64,000 nucleotides of DNA, taken from Streptomyces rhizoryzae (lineage in GTDB: Bacteria; Actinomycetota; Actinomycetes; Streptomycetales; Streptomycetaceae). Each line of letters starts with the position of its first letter. The first letter of the stretch is position 1. The position numbers and the translations under genes were made by a program. The DNA lies in assembly GCF_023155275.1 (NCBI RefSeq), contig NZ_JALMUV010000026.1:47150-111149 (forward strand). Reading direction: 5' to 3'. Under the pieces are notes generated by a model. The model was not told the DNA's origin. It did no database searches and saw only the letters and a list, made by a program, of their open reading frames with translations. This document shows positions 18,669 to 26,530 of this stretch, in pieces.

Positions 18669-20813
18669 TCAGGCGCCGGGGGCGGCCGGCGCGGTCGCGG
18701 CGGTCAGGGCGGTCAGAACCTTGTCGGGGGTCAGCGGGAGGTCGCGGAAGCGGTGGCCGGTGGCGTGCCACAGGGCGTTGGCGATGGCCGCGGCGGTGCC
18801 GACGATGCCGATCTCGCCGATGCCCTTGCTGCCCATGGGGTTGAGGTGCGGGTCCTCCTCGTCGAGCCAGTACGCCTCGACGACCGGGGCGTCGGCGTTG
18901 ACCGGGACGTGGTACGAGGCCAGGTCGCGGGCGGTGAAGTCGCCGAAGGCGGGGTCCAGCGAGCTGCCCTCGGTCAGGGCCATGCCCAGGCCCATGATCA
19001 GCCCGCCGGTGAACTGGGAGCGGGCGGTGAGGGGGTTGAGGATGCGGCCGGCCGCGTACTGGCCCAGCAGCCGGCGGACCCGGACCTCGCCGGTGCGGGT
19101 GTCGGCCTGCACCTCGGCGAAGACCGCGCCGAAGGCGTGCCGGGAGTACCCGGAGGACTCGGCGGTCTCCCGGTGGGTGTCCGCGGTGACCGTGAGGCCG
19201 TCGGCGGGGAGCGGACCGCGGTGGTCGCGCAGCCGGTCCCGCAGGGCGGTGCACGCCTTGTGGACGGCCCAGCCCCAGGAGGCGGTGCCGATGGAGCCGC
19301 CGGCCAGCACCGCGGGCGGCAGGTCGCTGCTGCCGATCTCCAGGGCGATCCGGTCGCCGGGGACGCCGAGCGCGGCGGCGGCGATCTGGCCGAGGACGGT
19401 GCGGGCGCCGGTGCCGATGTCGGTGGCGTTGATCCGCACGCGGTAGCCGCCGTCCGGGGCGGCGTGCGCCTCGGCCTCGGAGGCGTCGACGGAGAAGGGG
19501 TAGGTGGCCGCGGCGACGCCGGTGCCCAGCAGCAGGTCGCCGCGGCGGCGGACGGCGGGGCGCGGGTCGCGGGGCAGCCAGCCGAAGCGGTCCGCGCCGC
19601 GGCGCAGGCACTCGGCGAGGTGACGGCTGCTGAACGGGCGGCCGCTGTCCGGTTCGGTGGCCGGGTCGTTGCGCACGCGCAGTTCGACGGGGTCGGCGCC
19701 CAGGGCCACGGCGAGTTCGTCGACGGCGGACTCCAGCGCGTACATCCCCGGGCACATGCCGGGGGCGCGCATCCAGGAGGGGGTGGGCACGTCGAGGGCG
19801 GTGACGCGGTGCACGGTGCGGCTGTGGGGCGAGGTGTACATCATGCGGGCCGGGATGGCGGCCTGTTCGACGAACTCGGTGACCGTGGAGGTGTGCGAGA
19901 GGGTCTCGTGGGCCAGGGCGGTGATCGTGCCGTCCGGTCCGGCGCCGAGGCGGACCCGCTGGACGGTGGGGGTGCGGTGGCCGACGACGGCGGGCATGTG
20001 GCGGCGCGGCACGGCGAGTTTGACCGGGCGGCCGGTGTAGCGGGCGGCCAGCGCGGCGAGCACCACGTGCGGGCGCGGGGTGCCCTTGGAGCCGAAGCCG
20101 CCGCCGACGTGTTCGGAGACCACGGTGACCTGGTCGGTGCCGAGCTTGAACAGCGCGGCCAGCTCCTCGCACACCTTGGTGGCGCCCTGGCTGGAGTCGT
20201 GGACGGTGAGGTGCCCGTCGTCCCACCGGGCGGTGGCGGCGTGCGGTTCCATCGGGTGGTTGTGCAGGGAGGGCATGGTGTAGGTGGCGTCGACGGTGGT
20301 CGCAGCGGCGGCGAACGCGGTGTCGAAATCGCCGCGTTCGCGGGCGCCGGGGCCGCCGTAGACCTTCTCCGGGACGTAGCAGCCGGGGTGGTCGGGGGTG
20401 AGCAGGACGTCGTGGCCGTCGGTGGCGTAGCCGATGTGGACGGCCTCGGCGGCGTCCCGGGCGGCCTCCAGGGTGTCGGCGACGGCGAGCGCGACGTACC
20501 AGCCGCGGTGCGGGACGCGGTCCTCCTGGAGGACGGCGAGGGTGGGGTCGTCGGTGGGGGCGAGGCGGGGCGCGTTCTCGTGGCTGAGGACGGCGAGGAC
20601 GCCGGGCAGGGCGAGCGCGTCGCGGGTGTCCACACAGGTGATCCGGCCGCGGACGATGGTGGCCGGGACCGGCCAGGCGTAGGCGCAGCCGGGCGGGGTG
20701 CGGTCGTTGGCGTAGCGGGCGGTGCCGGTGACCTTCGCGCGGCCCTCGCGGCGGACCAGGGGGGTGCCCAGGGGCTGCGGGGGCGGGCCCGCCGGGAACG
20801 GTTCGTCGGTCAT
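18669..20813 (-). CDS. Molybdenum hydroxylase large subunit (PaoC/XdhA type)
   Basis: 714 aa, ATG with AAGGAT upstream. This is the molybdopterin-binding subunit of a xanthine-dehydrogenase-family enzyme. It has the N-terminal hammerhead domain (~20-130, RREGRAKVTGTARYAND), Moco-binding loops such as GGGFGSKG and GTGARTVLGQ, and the C-terminal active-site Glu in GSKGIGEIG. Its size (~715-730 residues), with FAD and FeS domains on separate genes, matches PaoABC-type aldehyde oxidoreductases rather than fused xanthine dehydrogenase. It catalyses hydroxylation using water, with electrons passing to FAD. Last gene of the operon, 46 bp after the FAD subunit. No molybdenum chaperone (PaoD/XdhC type) follows. 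Confidence 0.92.
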   Translation of the reverse strand: MTDEPFPAGPPPQPLGTPLVRREGRAKVTGTARYANDRTPPGCAYAWPVPATIVRGRITCVDTRDALALPGVLAVLSHENAPRLAPTDDPTLAVLQEDRVPHRGWYVALAVADTLEAARDAAEAVHIGYATDGHDVLLTPDHPGCYVPEKVYGGPGARERGDFDTAFAAAATTVDATYTMPSLHNHPMEPHAATARWDDGHLTVHDSSQGATKVCEELAALFKLGTDQVTVVSEHVGGGFGSKGTPRPHVVLAALAARYTGRPVKLAVPRRHMPAVVGHRTPTVQRVRLGAGPDGTITALAHETLSHTSTVTEFVEQAAIPARMMYTSPHSRTVHRVTALDVPTPSWMRAPGMCPGMYALESAVDELAVALGADPVELRVRNDPATEPDSGRPFSSRHLAECLRRGADRFGWLPRDPRPAVRRRGDLLLGTGVAAATYPFSVDASEAEAHAAPDGGYRVRINATDIGTGARTVLGQIAAAALGVPGDRIALEIGSSDLPPAVLAGGSIGTASWGWAVHKACTALRDRLRDHRGPLPADGLTVTADTHRETAESSGYSRHAFGAVFAEVQADTRTGEVRVRRLLGQYAAGRILNPLTARSQFTGGLIMGLGMALTEGSSLDPAFGDFTARDLASYHVPVNADAPVVEAYWLDEEDPHLNPMGSKGIGEIGIVGTAAAIANALWHATGHRFRDLPLTPDKVLTALTAATAPAAPGA

Positions 20814-20859
20814 GGCGCAGATCCTTGGGTCAAAGGGGCCGGGGGCGGGGCGGGCGGGG

Positions 20860-21846
20860 TCAGCCGGGGGCGGCGAGGTCGGTGAGGACGCCGACGGCCA
20901 GGGCGCGGGCGAGCGGGACCTTGAAGCCGTTGTCGCGCAGCGGCCGGGCGGCGGCCAGTTCGGCGTCGGCGGCGCGGGCGAAGGTGTCCTCGGTGGCGGG
21001 CGCGCCGCGCAGCACGTCCTCGGCGGCGCGGGCCCGCCAGGGGCGGTGGGCCAGTCCGCCGAAGGCCAGGGCGGCGTGCGCGACGGTGCCGTCGCGGACG
21101 GCGAGCACGGCGGCGACCGAGGCCAGGGCGAAGGCGTACGAGGCGCGGTCGCGGGCCTTGCGGTAGCGGGAGCGGGCGCCGGGGGCGGGCGGCGGCAGGT
21201 CGACGGCGGTGAGCAGTTCGCCGAGCCGGATCTCGGTGTCCCGTTCGGGGGTGTCGCCGGGCAGGCGGTGGAAGTCGGCGGCGGGGACGGTGCGTTCGCC
21301 CTCGGGGCCGTGCAGGTGCACGGTGGCGTCCAGGGCGGCGAGGGCGACGGCGAAGTCGGAGGGCTGGGTGGCGACGCAGTGCGCGGAGTGACCGAGGACG
21401 GCCAGTTCGCGGTGGTGGCCCTCGACGGCCGGGCAGCCGGTGCCGGGCTCCCGTTTGTTGCAGGGTTTGGAGGTGTCCTGGAAGTAGGTGCAGCGGGTGC
21501 GCTGGAGGAGGTTGCCGCCGGTGGTGGCGGCGTTGCGCAGCTGGCCGGAGGCGCCGGCCAGCAGGGCCTGGGAGAGCACCGGGTAGCGGTCGCGGACGGC
21601 GGGGGCGGCGGCGAGGTCGGCGTTGCGGACCAGGGCGCCGACGCGCAGTCCGCCGCCGGGGAGTTCCTCGATGCGGTCCAGCGGGAGCCGGCCGATGTCG
21701 ATCAGGGTGCGGGGCGTCTCGACGCCGAGCTTCATCAGGTCGACGAGGTTGGTGCCGCCGGCCAGGAACAGCGCGCCGGGCTGTCCGGCGGCGGCCCGCA
21801 CCGCCTCGTCGACGCTGCCGGCCCGCAGGTATCCGAACGGTCTCAT
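20860..21846 (-). CDS. Molybdenum hydroxylase FAD-binding subunit with extra FeS insert (PaoB type)
   Basis: 328 aa. The FAD-binding fold shows LAGGTNLVDLMK and the second FAD motif ATTGGNLLQRTRCTYF. Between ~120 and 145 lies a Cys-rich insert: RTRCTYF, then KPCNKREPGTGCPA. In E. coli PaoB and in 4-hydroxybenzoyl-CoA reductase beta subunits, an insert of this kind binds a [4Fe-4S] cluster; plain xanthine dehydrogenase lacks it. The C-terminal CO-dehydrogenase flavoprotein domain is present. Its ATG overlaps the FeS-subunit stop by 4 nt (ATGA), so the two are translationally coupled. Confidence 0.92.
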   Translation of the reverse strand: MRPFGYLRAGSVDEAVRAAAGQPGALFLAGGTNLVDLMKLGVETPRTLIDIGRLPLDRIEELPGGGLRVGALVRNADLAAAPAVRDRYPVLSQALLAGASGQLRNAATTGGNLLQRTRCTYFQDTSKPCNKREPGTGCPAVEGHHRELAVLGHSAHCVATQPSDFAVALAALDATVHLHGPEGERTVPAADFHRLPGDTPERDTEIRLGELLTAVDLPPPAPGARSRYRKARDRASYAFALASVAAVLAVRDGTVAHAALAFGGLAHRPWRARAAEDVLRGAPATEDTFARAADAELAAARPLRDNGFKVPLARALAVGVLTDLAAPG

Positions 21847-22427
21847 GCGCCGCTCACCTCCGTCCCGGCGGCGTCGGCGACCGCCTCGGTGATCCGGGGG
21901 TAGGCGCCGCAGCGGCAGAGGTTGCCGCTCATCCGCTCGCGGATCTCCTCCGCGGTGAGCGGGACCGGTCGGCCGGAGGGGGCGGTGTCGGGGGTGACGT
22001 ACGACGGGGAGCCGGCGGCCGCCTCGGCCAGGACCCCGGCGGCGGAGCAGATCTGGCCGGGGGTGCAGAAGCCGCACTGGTAGGCGTCGCGGGCCAGGAA
22101 CGCCTCCTGGAGGGGGTGCAGGGCCTCGCCGTCGGCGAGGCCCTCGATGGTGGTGACGGCGCGCTGGTCGTGGGCCACGGCCAGCAGCAGGCAGCTGTTC
22201 TCGCGCCGCCCGTCGACCAGGACGGTGCAGGCGCCGCACTGGCCGTGGTCGCAGCCCTTCTTGGCGCCGGTCAGGCCGAGGTGCTCGCGGAGCGCGTCCA
22301 GGAGGGTGGTGCGGTGGTCGAGGACCAGGGTGTGCCGGGTGCCGTTGACGGTGAGGGTCAGTTCGGAGCGGCGCCCGTTGACCGGGCGGGGGGCGTCCGG
22401 CCCGGTCCGCGCCTCGCCGGGGATCAT
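21843..22427 (-). CDS. Molybdenum hydroxylase 2Fe-2S subunit (PaoA type)
   Basis: 194 aa. The plant-type ferredoxin half carries the first [2Fe-2S] motif GCDHGQCGACTVLVDG, with a later Cys in RENSCLLL. The helical half carries the second cluster: QCGFCTPGQI and LCRCGAYPRI. Both sets of four Cys are complete. There is no Tat signal, so unlike E. coli PaoA it appears cytoplasmic. Start ATG at 22427 shares one base with the stop of the preceding gene, and GAGGAC lies upstream. Confidence 0.93.
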   Translation of the reverse strand: MIPGEARTGPDAPRPVNGRRSELTLTVNGTRHTLVLDHRTTLLDALREHLGLTGAKKGCDHGQCGACTVLVDGRRENSCLLLAVAHDQRAVTTIEGLADGEALHPLQEAFLARDAYQCGFCTPGQICSAAGVLAEAAAGSPSYVTPDTAPSGRPVPLTAEEIRERMSGNLCRCGAYPRITEAVADAAGTEVSGA

Positions 22428-22834
22428 CAGGCGTCCTCGGGGACGGGCCGGCGCAGCGTCTCCAGCCGCAGTTCGACCTCTTTCTCCTGGTCGCCGGCGG
22501 CCGTGCCGAGGACGCGGACCGCGAACGCGGATTTCAGGCCCTCGCAGAGCTGGTCGACGGCCCAGTAGCCGCCCTGGAGGGTGGCGATGACGGGGGCGGC
22601 CAGCCGCTGCGGTTCCGGTGCGGTGCCGCGCCGGCTGACGTCGACGGTGGAGGTCCACACCGTCGTGCCGGGCCCGGCCGTTTCCTTCGGTACGTCGTCC
22701 GCGGCGCGGTCGGAGCGGAAGGCGGTGCGCAGGGCGCCGAAGACGGCGTGTGCGTCCGCTCCCGAGCCCTCGACCTCCACCGTGACTTCGGCCGATACGT
22801 GTTCCGCGTGTGACGCCTGGTGCGCGCTGTTCAC
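22427..22834 (-). CDS. Small protein heading the molybdenum hydroxylase operon, unknown function
   Basis: 135 aa from the GTG at 22834, with GGAAGG upstream. There is no signal peptide, membrane helix or Cys cluster. The middle is alpha/beta (FGALRTAFRSD, then GTTVWTSTVDVSRRG, then APVIATLQGGYWAVDQLCEGLKS in pieces) and the end is charged. I do not recognise the family. Its stop overlaps the FeS-subunit ATG by one base, so it belongs to the operon. Confidence 0.7.
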   Translation of the reverse strand: MNSAHQASHAEHVSAEVTVEVEGSGADAHAVFGALRTAFRSDRAADDVPKETAGPGTTVWTSTVDVSRRGTAPEPQRLAAPVIATLQGGYWAVDQLCEGLKSAFAVRVLGTAAGDQEKEVELRLETLRRPVPEDA

Positions 22835-22953
22835 TGTGGGCCCTTCCTGTGGGTGCCGGACGCTTCCAGGCTCGCTCCGCGGCCCGGGGTGTGCGACCGG
22901 AGGCTCGAACGAGTGGTTTGAACGGGCGCATCGGCCGGCCCTCCCCACCCGGG

Positions 22954-22977
22954 GTTACGTTGTGCGCAGTTACGTTG
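22954..22977. repeat. Two 9-bp direct repeats with 15-bp period
   Basis: GTTACGTTG occurs at 22954-22962 and again at 22969-22977. The pair lies in the 293-bp divergent promoter region between the molybdenum-hydroxylase operon and the lipase-like gene. It could be a regulator site. The binding protein is unknown. Confidence 0.5.
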
Positions 22978-23024
22978 GGTAGCCGGGGCGTGCGCTGCGT
23001 AGTCACGCCGGCTGCCCCGTGGTC

Positions 23025-23095
23025 CGTGTCCTTCCGCCGTGTCCTGTCCGTCCGTGTCCTATCCGTCCGTGTCCCTTCCGTCGTCGCTGTCCGTC
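23025..23095. repeat. Tandem 13-15-bp repeats before the lipase-like gene
   Basis: Three 15-bp units start with CGTGTCC and end with TCCGTC at 23038-23052, 23053-23067 and 23068-23082. A 13-bp partial copy precedes them (23025-23037) and a decayed one follows (to 23095). The array ends 32 bp before the TTG start of the lipase-like gene, just ahead of its ribosome site. Confidence 0.8.
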
Positions 23096-23127
23096 CCCGC
23101 CGTCCCGCGTACCCACCAGGAGCACCG

Positions 23128-23955
23128 TTGACCAGTCCGCTCGCCGATCGGCACACCACCGGCTACAGCCTCCGCCAGGCGCTGTTCATGGCGCGCGCCG
23201 CCGCCCTCGCCTACGAGGACGAGCACGCCGTCGAGGCCGCCGCCGGCGCGTGGGGGTTCGGGCGGGTGCGCCACCACCACGCCGCGTTCCGCCCGCCGTT
23301 CCCGCTCACGGACACCCGGGCGTACACCCTCGGCGGGGAGCGCGTGGTCCTCACCGCGTTCCGCGGCGCCGAGCCCGCGGCCCTGCGGGCCTGGCTCACG
23401 GAGGCGGCCACCCCGCCGCGGCCCGGCCCGGGCGGCCGCGGCCGGGTCCACCACGGCTTCGCGGCGGTGCTGGAGGCGGTCTGGCCGCAGGTGCGCACGG
23501 CGCTGGAGGAGTGCGGGGGCGGCGGCCGGGCGGTCTTCTTCACCGGCCACGGGCTCGGCGGCGCGCTGGCGATGCTGGCCGCCGCCCGGCTGCACTTCGA
23601 GGACCCGCGGGTGACCGCCGACGGCGTCTACACCTTCGGCCAGCCGCGCACCTGCGACCCGGGGCTGGCCAGGGAGTTCAGCACCGCCTTCGCCGGCCGC
23701 ACGTACCGCTTCGTGAACAACGGCGACATCGTGCCGCAGCTGCCCCCGGAGCCGGCCTTCCGCCACGTCTCCGCGCTGCGCCACATCGACTCCCGCGGCA
23801 CGGTGCGCAACACCGTCCCGCTGCTGGGCGGCCTGCCGGACCGCGGCCGGGGCCCGGCCGCCGACCTGCTGGCCCCCGCCGCCGACGGCGTGCGGGACCA
23901 CGCCGTCCGCGCCTACCTCACCGCGCTGGAGGACGCGGCGGCCGCTCAGGGCTGA
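23128..23955 (+). CDS. Class 3 lipase-fold protein with the catalytic Ser replaced by Gly
   Basis: 275 aa from a TTG at 23128, with AGGAG seven nt upstream. The whole protein matches the lipase_3 alpha/beta-hydrolase fold: TAFRG oxyanion strand (~76-80), VHHGFAAV (~107-114), the nucleophile elbow, YTFGQPRTCDP, and NNGDIVPQLPP. The elbow reads GHGLGG (140-145) where active lipases have GHSLGG; codon 142 is GGG at 23551-23553. The acid Asp200 and probable His258 remain. No signal peptide is seen. It is therefore a likely pseudo-enzyme or a binding protein rather than a lipase. Its last 10 bp overlap the opposing isochorismatase-like gene. Confidence 0.87.
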   Translation: MTSPLADRHTTGYSLRQALFMARAAALAYEDEHAVEAAAGAWGFGRVRHHHAAFRPPFPLTDTRAYTLGGERVVLTAFRGAEPAALRAWLTEAATPPRPGPGGRGRVHHGFAAVLEAVWPQVRTALEECGGGGRAVFFTGHGLGGALAMLAAARLHFEDPRVTADGVYTFGQPRTCDPGLAREFSTAFAGRTYRFVNNGDIVPQLPPEPAFRHVSALRHIDSRGTVRNTVPLLGGLPDRGRGPAADLLAPAADGVRDHAVRAYLTALEDAAAAQG

Positions 23956-24551
23956 CGGGGCGGCGGCACGAAGGGCACCGCGGCCGCGTGCGGCACGAGC
24001 TCGACCTCGTCGCCGAGCGCCCACTCGGCGGCACGGGCGGACATCGCGGCCGGGACGGTGCCGCTGATGCCGGGCGCGGCGGGGATGTCGTAGGTACCGT
24101 GCGCGTCGTGCGGCAGGACGACGCGGTGGCCGCGGGCCAGCGCGGCGCGGGCGGTGGCGGCGACGCACATCTCGGAGAGCACCCCGCAGACCGCCAGCGC
24201 GGTGGCGCCCGCGCCGTCGAGCAGCCCGCCGAGCGGCGTGCCGTCGAAGCCGTCGTCCTCGGTCTTGCGGACCACCCGCTCCAGCGGGCCGGGCGCGGCG
24301 GGCAGGTGGAGGCGCCAGCCGGGGGTGCCGGGCTCGTCGGCGGCGCCGGGCGGGCCGTCGTTCTGGAGGTGGACGACGAGGGCGCCGGCCGCGCGGGCCC
24401 GGGCCAGCAGGCTGCGGGCGCGGTCCAGGATCCGGTCCGCGGCGGGGACCGCCCCGGCCCCGGAGACGAACGCGGACTGGAGGTCCACGAGGACGAGCGC
24501 GTGGACGGGGTCGGGGGCGGTGACGGGGCGCGGTGCGGTCGGGGCGGTCAT
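23946..24551 (-). CDS. Isochorismatase-family cysteine hydrolase
   Basis: 201 aa, ATG at 24551. The catalytic triad is visible: Asp in LVLVDLQ (~23), Lys in VVRKTEDDGF and Cys in GVLSEMCV, followed by the family stretch ATARAALARGHRVVLPHDAHGT in part. The cis-peptide before the Cys is probably conserved. Members hydrolyse amides such as nicotinamide, or enol ethers; the substrate here is unknown. Transcribed alone, convergent with the lipase-like gene. Confidence 0.88.
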   Translation of the reverse strand: MTAPTAPRPVTAPDPVHALVLVDLQSAFVSGAGAVPAADRILDRARSLLARARAAGALVVHLQNDGPPGAADEPGTPGWRLHLPAAPGPLERVVRKTEDDGFDGTPLGGLLDGAGATALAVCGVLSEMCVAATARAALARGHRVVLPHDAHGTYDIPAAPGISGTVPAAMSARAAEWALGDEVELVPHAAAVPFVPPPRQP

Positions 24552-24751
24552 GGACCCATCCTCGCCGCGGCGGGGGGCTGCGCCGGACGGGCGGGAACGT
24601 TTCCGGCCGGACCGGCATGGTTGCCACAGGCATCGAAGCGGGCGGATCATCCGTAGGTGCTTCGCGGCCGTCGCGCACCGGGATCGCGCCCCGGCGTCCG
24701 GGCGGCGGGGCGCGCAGGCGACCGCACCGCGACGAGGCGAGGAGACCCCCC

Positions 24752-25957
24752 GTGGAAGCTGCCACCGTCAACGGCCACTGCGCACCGGGCTTCGAGGGCG
24801 TCCGCGCCGCCTTCGAACGGAACTTCCGCGCCCACCGGGAGGTCGGGGCGGCGGTGGCGGTGACGCTGGACGGCGAGCCCGTGGTCGACCTGTGGGGCGG
24901 CCGCGCGGACGCCGCCGGCACCCGGCCCTGGGAGCGCGACACCCTGGTCAACGTCTACTCGACGTCGAAGGGGATGACCGCGCTGTGCGCCCATCTCCTC
25001 GCGGACCGGGGCGAGTTGGACCTGGACGCGCCGGTCGCCCGCTACTGGCCGGAATTCGCCCGTGCGGGCAAGGAGGCCATACCGGTGCGCTGGCTGCTCA
25101 GCCACCGCGCCGGGCTGATCGCGCCCCGGGAGCCGCTGGCCGAGGGCCGCGCCTACGACTGGGAGTACGTCTGCGGCGCGCTGGCGGCCACCCCGCCCTG
25201 GTGGGAGCCGGGGACCGCGCAGGGCTACCACGCCGTCACGTTCGGGTACCTGGTGGGGGAGGTGGTCCGGCGGATCACCGGGCAGTCGCTGGGCGCGTTC
25301 CTGCGCAGCGAGATCACCGGGCCGCTGGACGCCGCGGTGTTCATCGGCACCCCGCGGGCGGAGCAGGCCCGGTGCGCCGACATGGTCGGCCAGCTGGACG
25401 AGGAGCGGCTCGCCCGGCGCCTCCCGGGGCTGCCGAAGGCGCCGGTGCGGGGCCTGGCCGACCATCCGCTGGCCGGGGTGACGCTGGCGCTGACGTACAT
25501 CCCGACCGGCGACGTGAACAGCGCCGCCTACCGCTCCGCGGAGATCCCGGCCGGCAACGCGCACGCCTGCGCACGCGGCCTGGCCGCCGTCTACGGGGCG
25601 CTGGCCGGCGGCCGGCTGGTGGGCCGGGCCACGCTGGAGGCGATGCGGACCTCGCAGAGCCGGCCGGACGAGCCGGACCTGACCATCGGCGGGCTGGTCC
25701 CCGACGGCGCCGCCGCGGCGTTCCGCTGGGGGCTGGGCTACATGCTCAACGACCACGGCCGGGCGGGGCCCAATCCGCGGGCGTTCGGGCACGGCGGCGC
25801 GGGCGGTTCGTACGCCTTCGCGGACCCGGAGAACGGGCTGGGCTACGCCTACACCATGAACCGCTTCGGGGGCGGCACCAGCGGCGAGGACCCGCGCAGC
25901 GGCCCCCTGGTCGCGGCCGTGTACGCGGCCCTGGCGGGGGTGCGCGGCAGCGCGTGA
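24752..25957 (+). CDS. EstB-type serine esterase / beta-lactamase-fold hydrolase
   Basis: 401 aa from the GTG at 24752 (GGCGAGGAGACC upstream). The class C beta-lactamase fold is clear: nucleophile motif STSK at 70-73 (NVYSTSKGM), a Tyr-containing second element in QGYHAVTFGYL, and the third element HGGAGGSY near residue 350. Length and the first motif match EstB/EstU-type carboxylesterases rather than true beta-lactamases. There is no signal peptide, so it acts in the cytoplasm, probably on small esters. Transcribed rightward ahead of the zinc-ribbon gene. Confidence 0.88.
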   Translation: MEAATVNGHCAPGFEGVRAAFERNFRAHREVGAAVAVTLDGEPVVDLWGGRADAAGTRPWERDTLVNVYSTSKGMTALCAHLLADRGELDLDAPVARYWPEFARAGKEAIPVRWLLSHRAGLIAPREPLAEGRAYDWEYVCGALAATPPWWEPGTAQGYHAVTFGYLVGEVVRRITGQSLGAFLRSEITGPLDAAVFIGTPRAEQARCADMVGQLDEERLARRLPGLPKAPVRGLADHPLAGVTLALTYIPTGDVNSAAYRSAEIPAGNAHACARGLAAVYGALAGGRLVGRATLEAMRTSQSRPDEPDLTIGGLVPDGAAAAFRWGLGYMLNDHGRAGPNPRAFGHGGAGGSYAFADPENGLGYAYTMNRFGGGTSGEDPRSGPLVAAVYAALAGVRGSA

Positions 25958-26070
25958 ACGGCCCGCCGCGGCCCCCCGCGTACGCCCCGGGCGGCGTGAT
26001 AATGGGAGGTGCGGCACGGATCCGTCCGGTGCCGCCGCGGTCCGCGGCGGCCCGGTGAGAGGACGTGGTG

Positions 26071-26328
26071 ATGATGACGGAAAGGGACACCGAGACGGTC
26101 CACGAGGCGTACTCGTTCGTCTGCCTGCACTGCGGGCACGGGTGGGAGGAGGAGTACGAGATCCGGCACACCCCGGATGCCGGCGGCCGCCGGCACGCCG
26201 AGTACTTCTGCCACGGCCGGCGGGTGCCCTCTCCCCTGACCCACACCGACTGCCCGGGCTGCACCCGCGGCCCGATCCGGATCCTGCGGCCCGGCCGGGT
26301 CAAGGGGATGCAGGCGTACCTCGGCTAG
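26071..26328 (+). CDS. Small zinc-ribbon protein, unknown function
   Basis: 85 aa from the ATG at 26071, with GAGAGGA seven nt upstream. In-frame GTGs at 26065 and 26068 and an ATG at 26074 are alternatives. Two CxxC pairs (FVCLHCGHGW near the start, DCPGCTRGP near the end) can bind one zinc, and one more Cys lies between them in EYFCHGRR. No other domain is present. Such proteins are common in Streptomyces without known role. Confidence 0.78.
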   Translation: MMTERDTETVHEAYSFVCLHCGHGWEEEYEIRHTPDAGGRRHAEYFCHGRRVPSPLTHTDCPGCTRGPIRILRPGRVKGMQAYLG

Positions 26329-26472
26329 CGGGAGGCGCCGCTGCGATTCGGTAACGGCGGCGGACGCCCCGTCGTTCGCCCCGGCAAACGTTGCATATGC
26401 TCAGGTCGGGGGCCCCAAGGCCGGTTTCGGACAGTCGAACGGACCGCGGCCGGTCCCCCGTCCCGATCACCT

Positions 26473-26501
26473 CCCAGGGGCCGCCGCGCGCGGCCCCTGG
26501 G
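26473..26501. terminator. Perfect 11-bp hairpin between the zinc-ribbon and phosphatase genes
   Basis: CCCAGGGGCCG pairs with CGGCCCCTGGG around a seven-base loop. It is 145 bp after the zinc-ribbon stop and 30 bp before the phosphatase start. It may end the first transcript or fold in the leader of the second. No U-tract follows. Confidence 0.5.
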
Positions 26502-26530
26502 CCGTAACGACGCCGGAGTGGAGCTTGGCC

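Noticed and set aside
15516..20885. Very long plus-strand frames opposite phospholipase C and the molybdenum hydroxylase genes
   Set aside because: Repetitive Gly/Val/Ala/Arg composition typical of antisense shadows in high-GC DNA; the opposite strand carries well-matched families.
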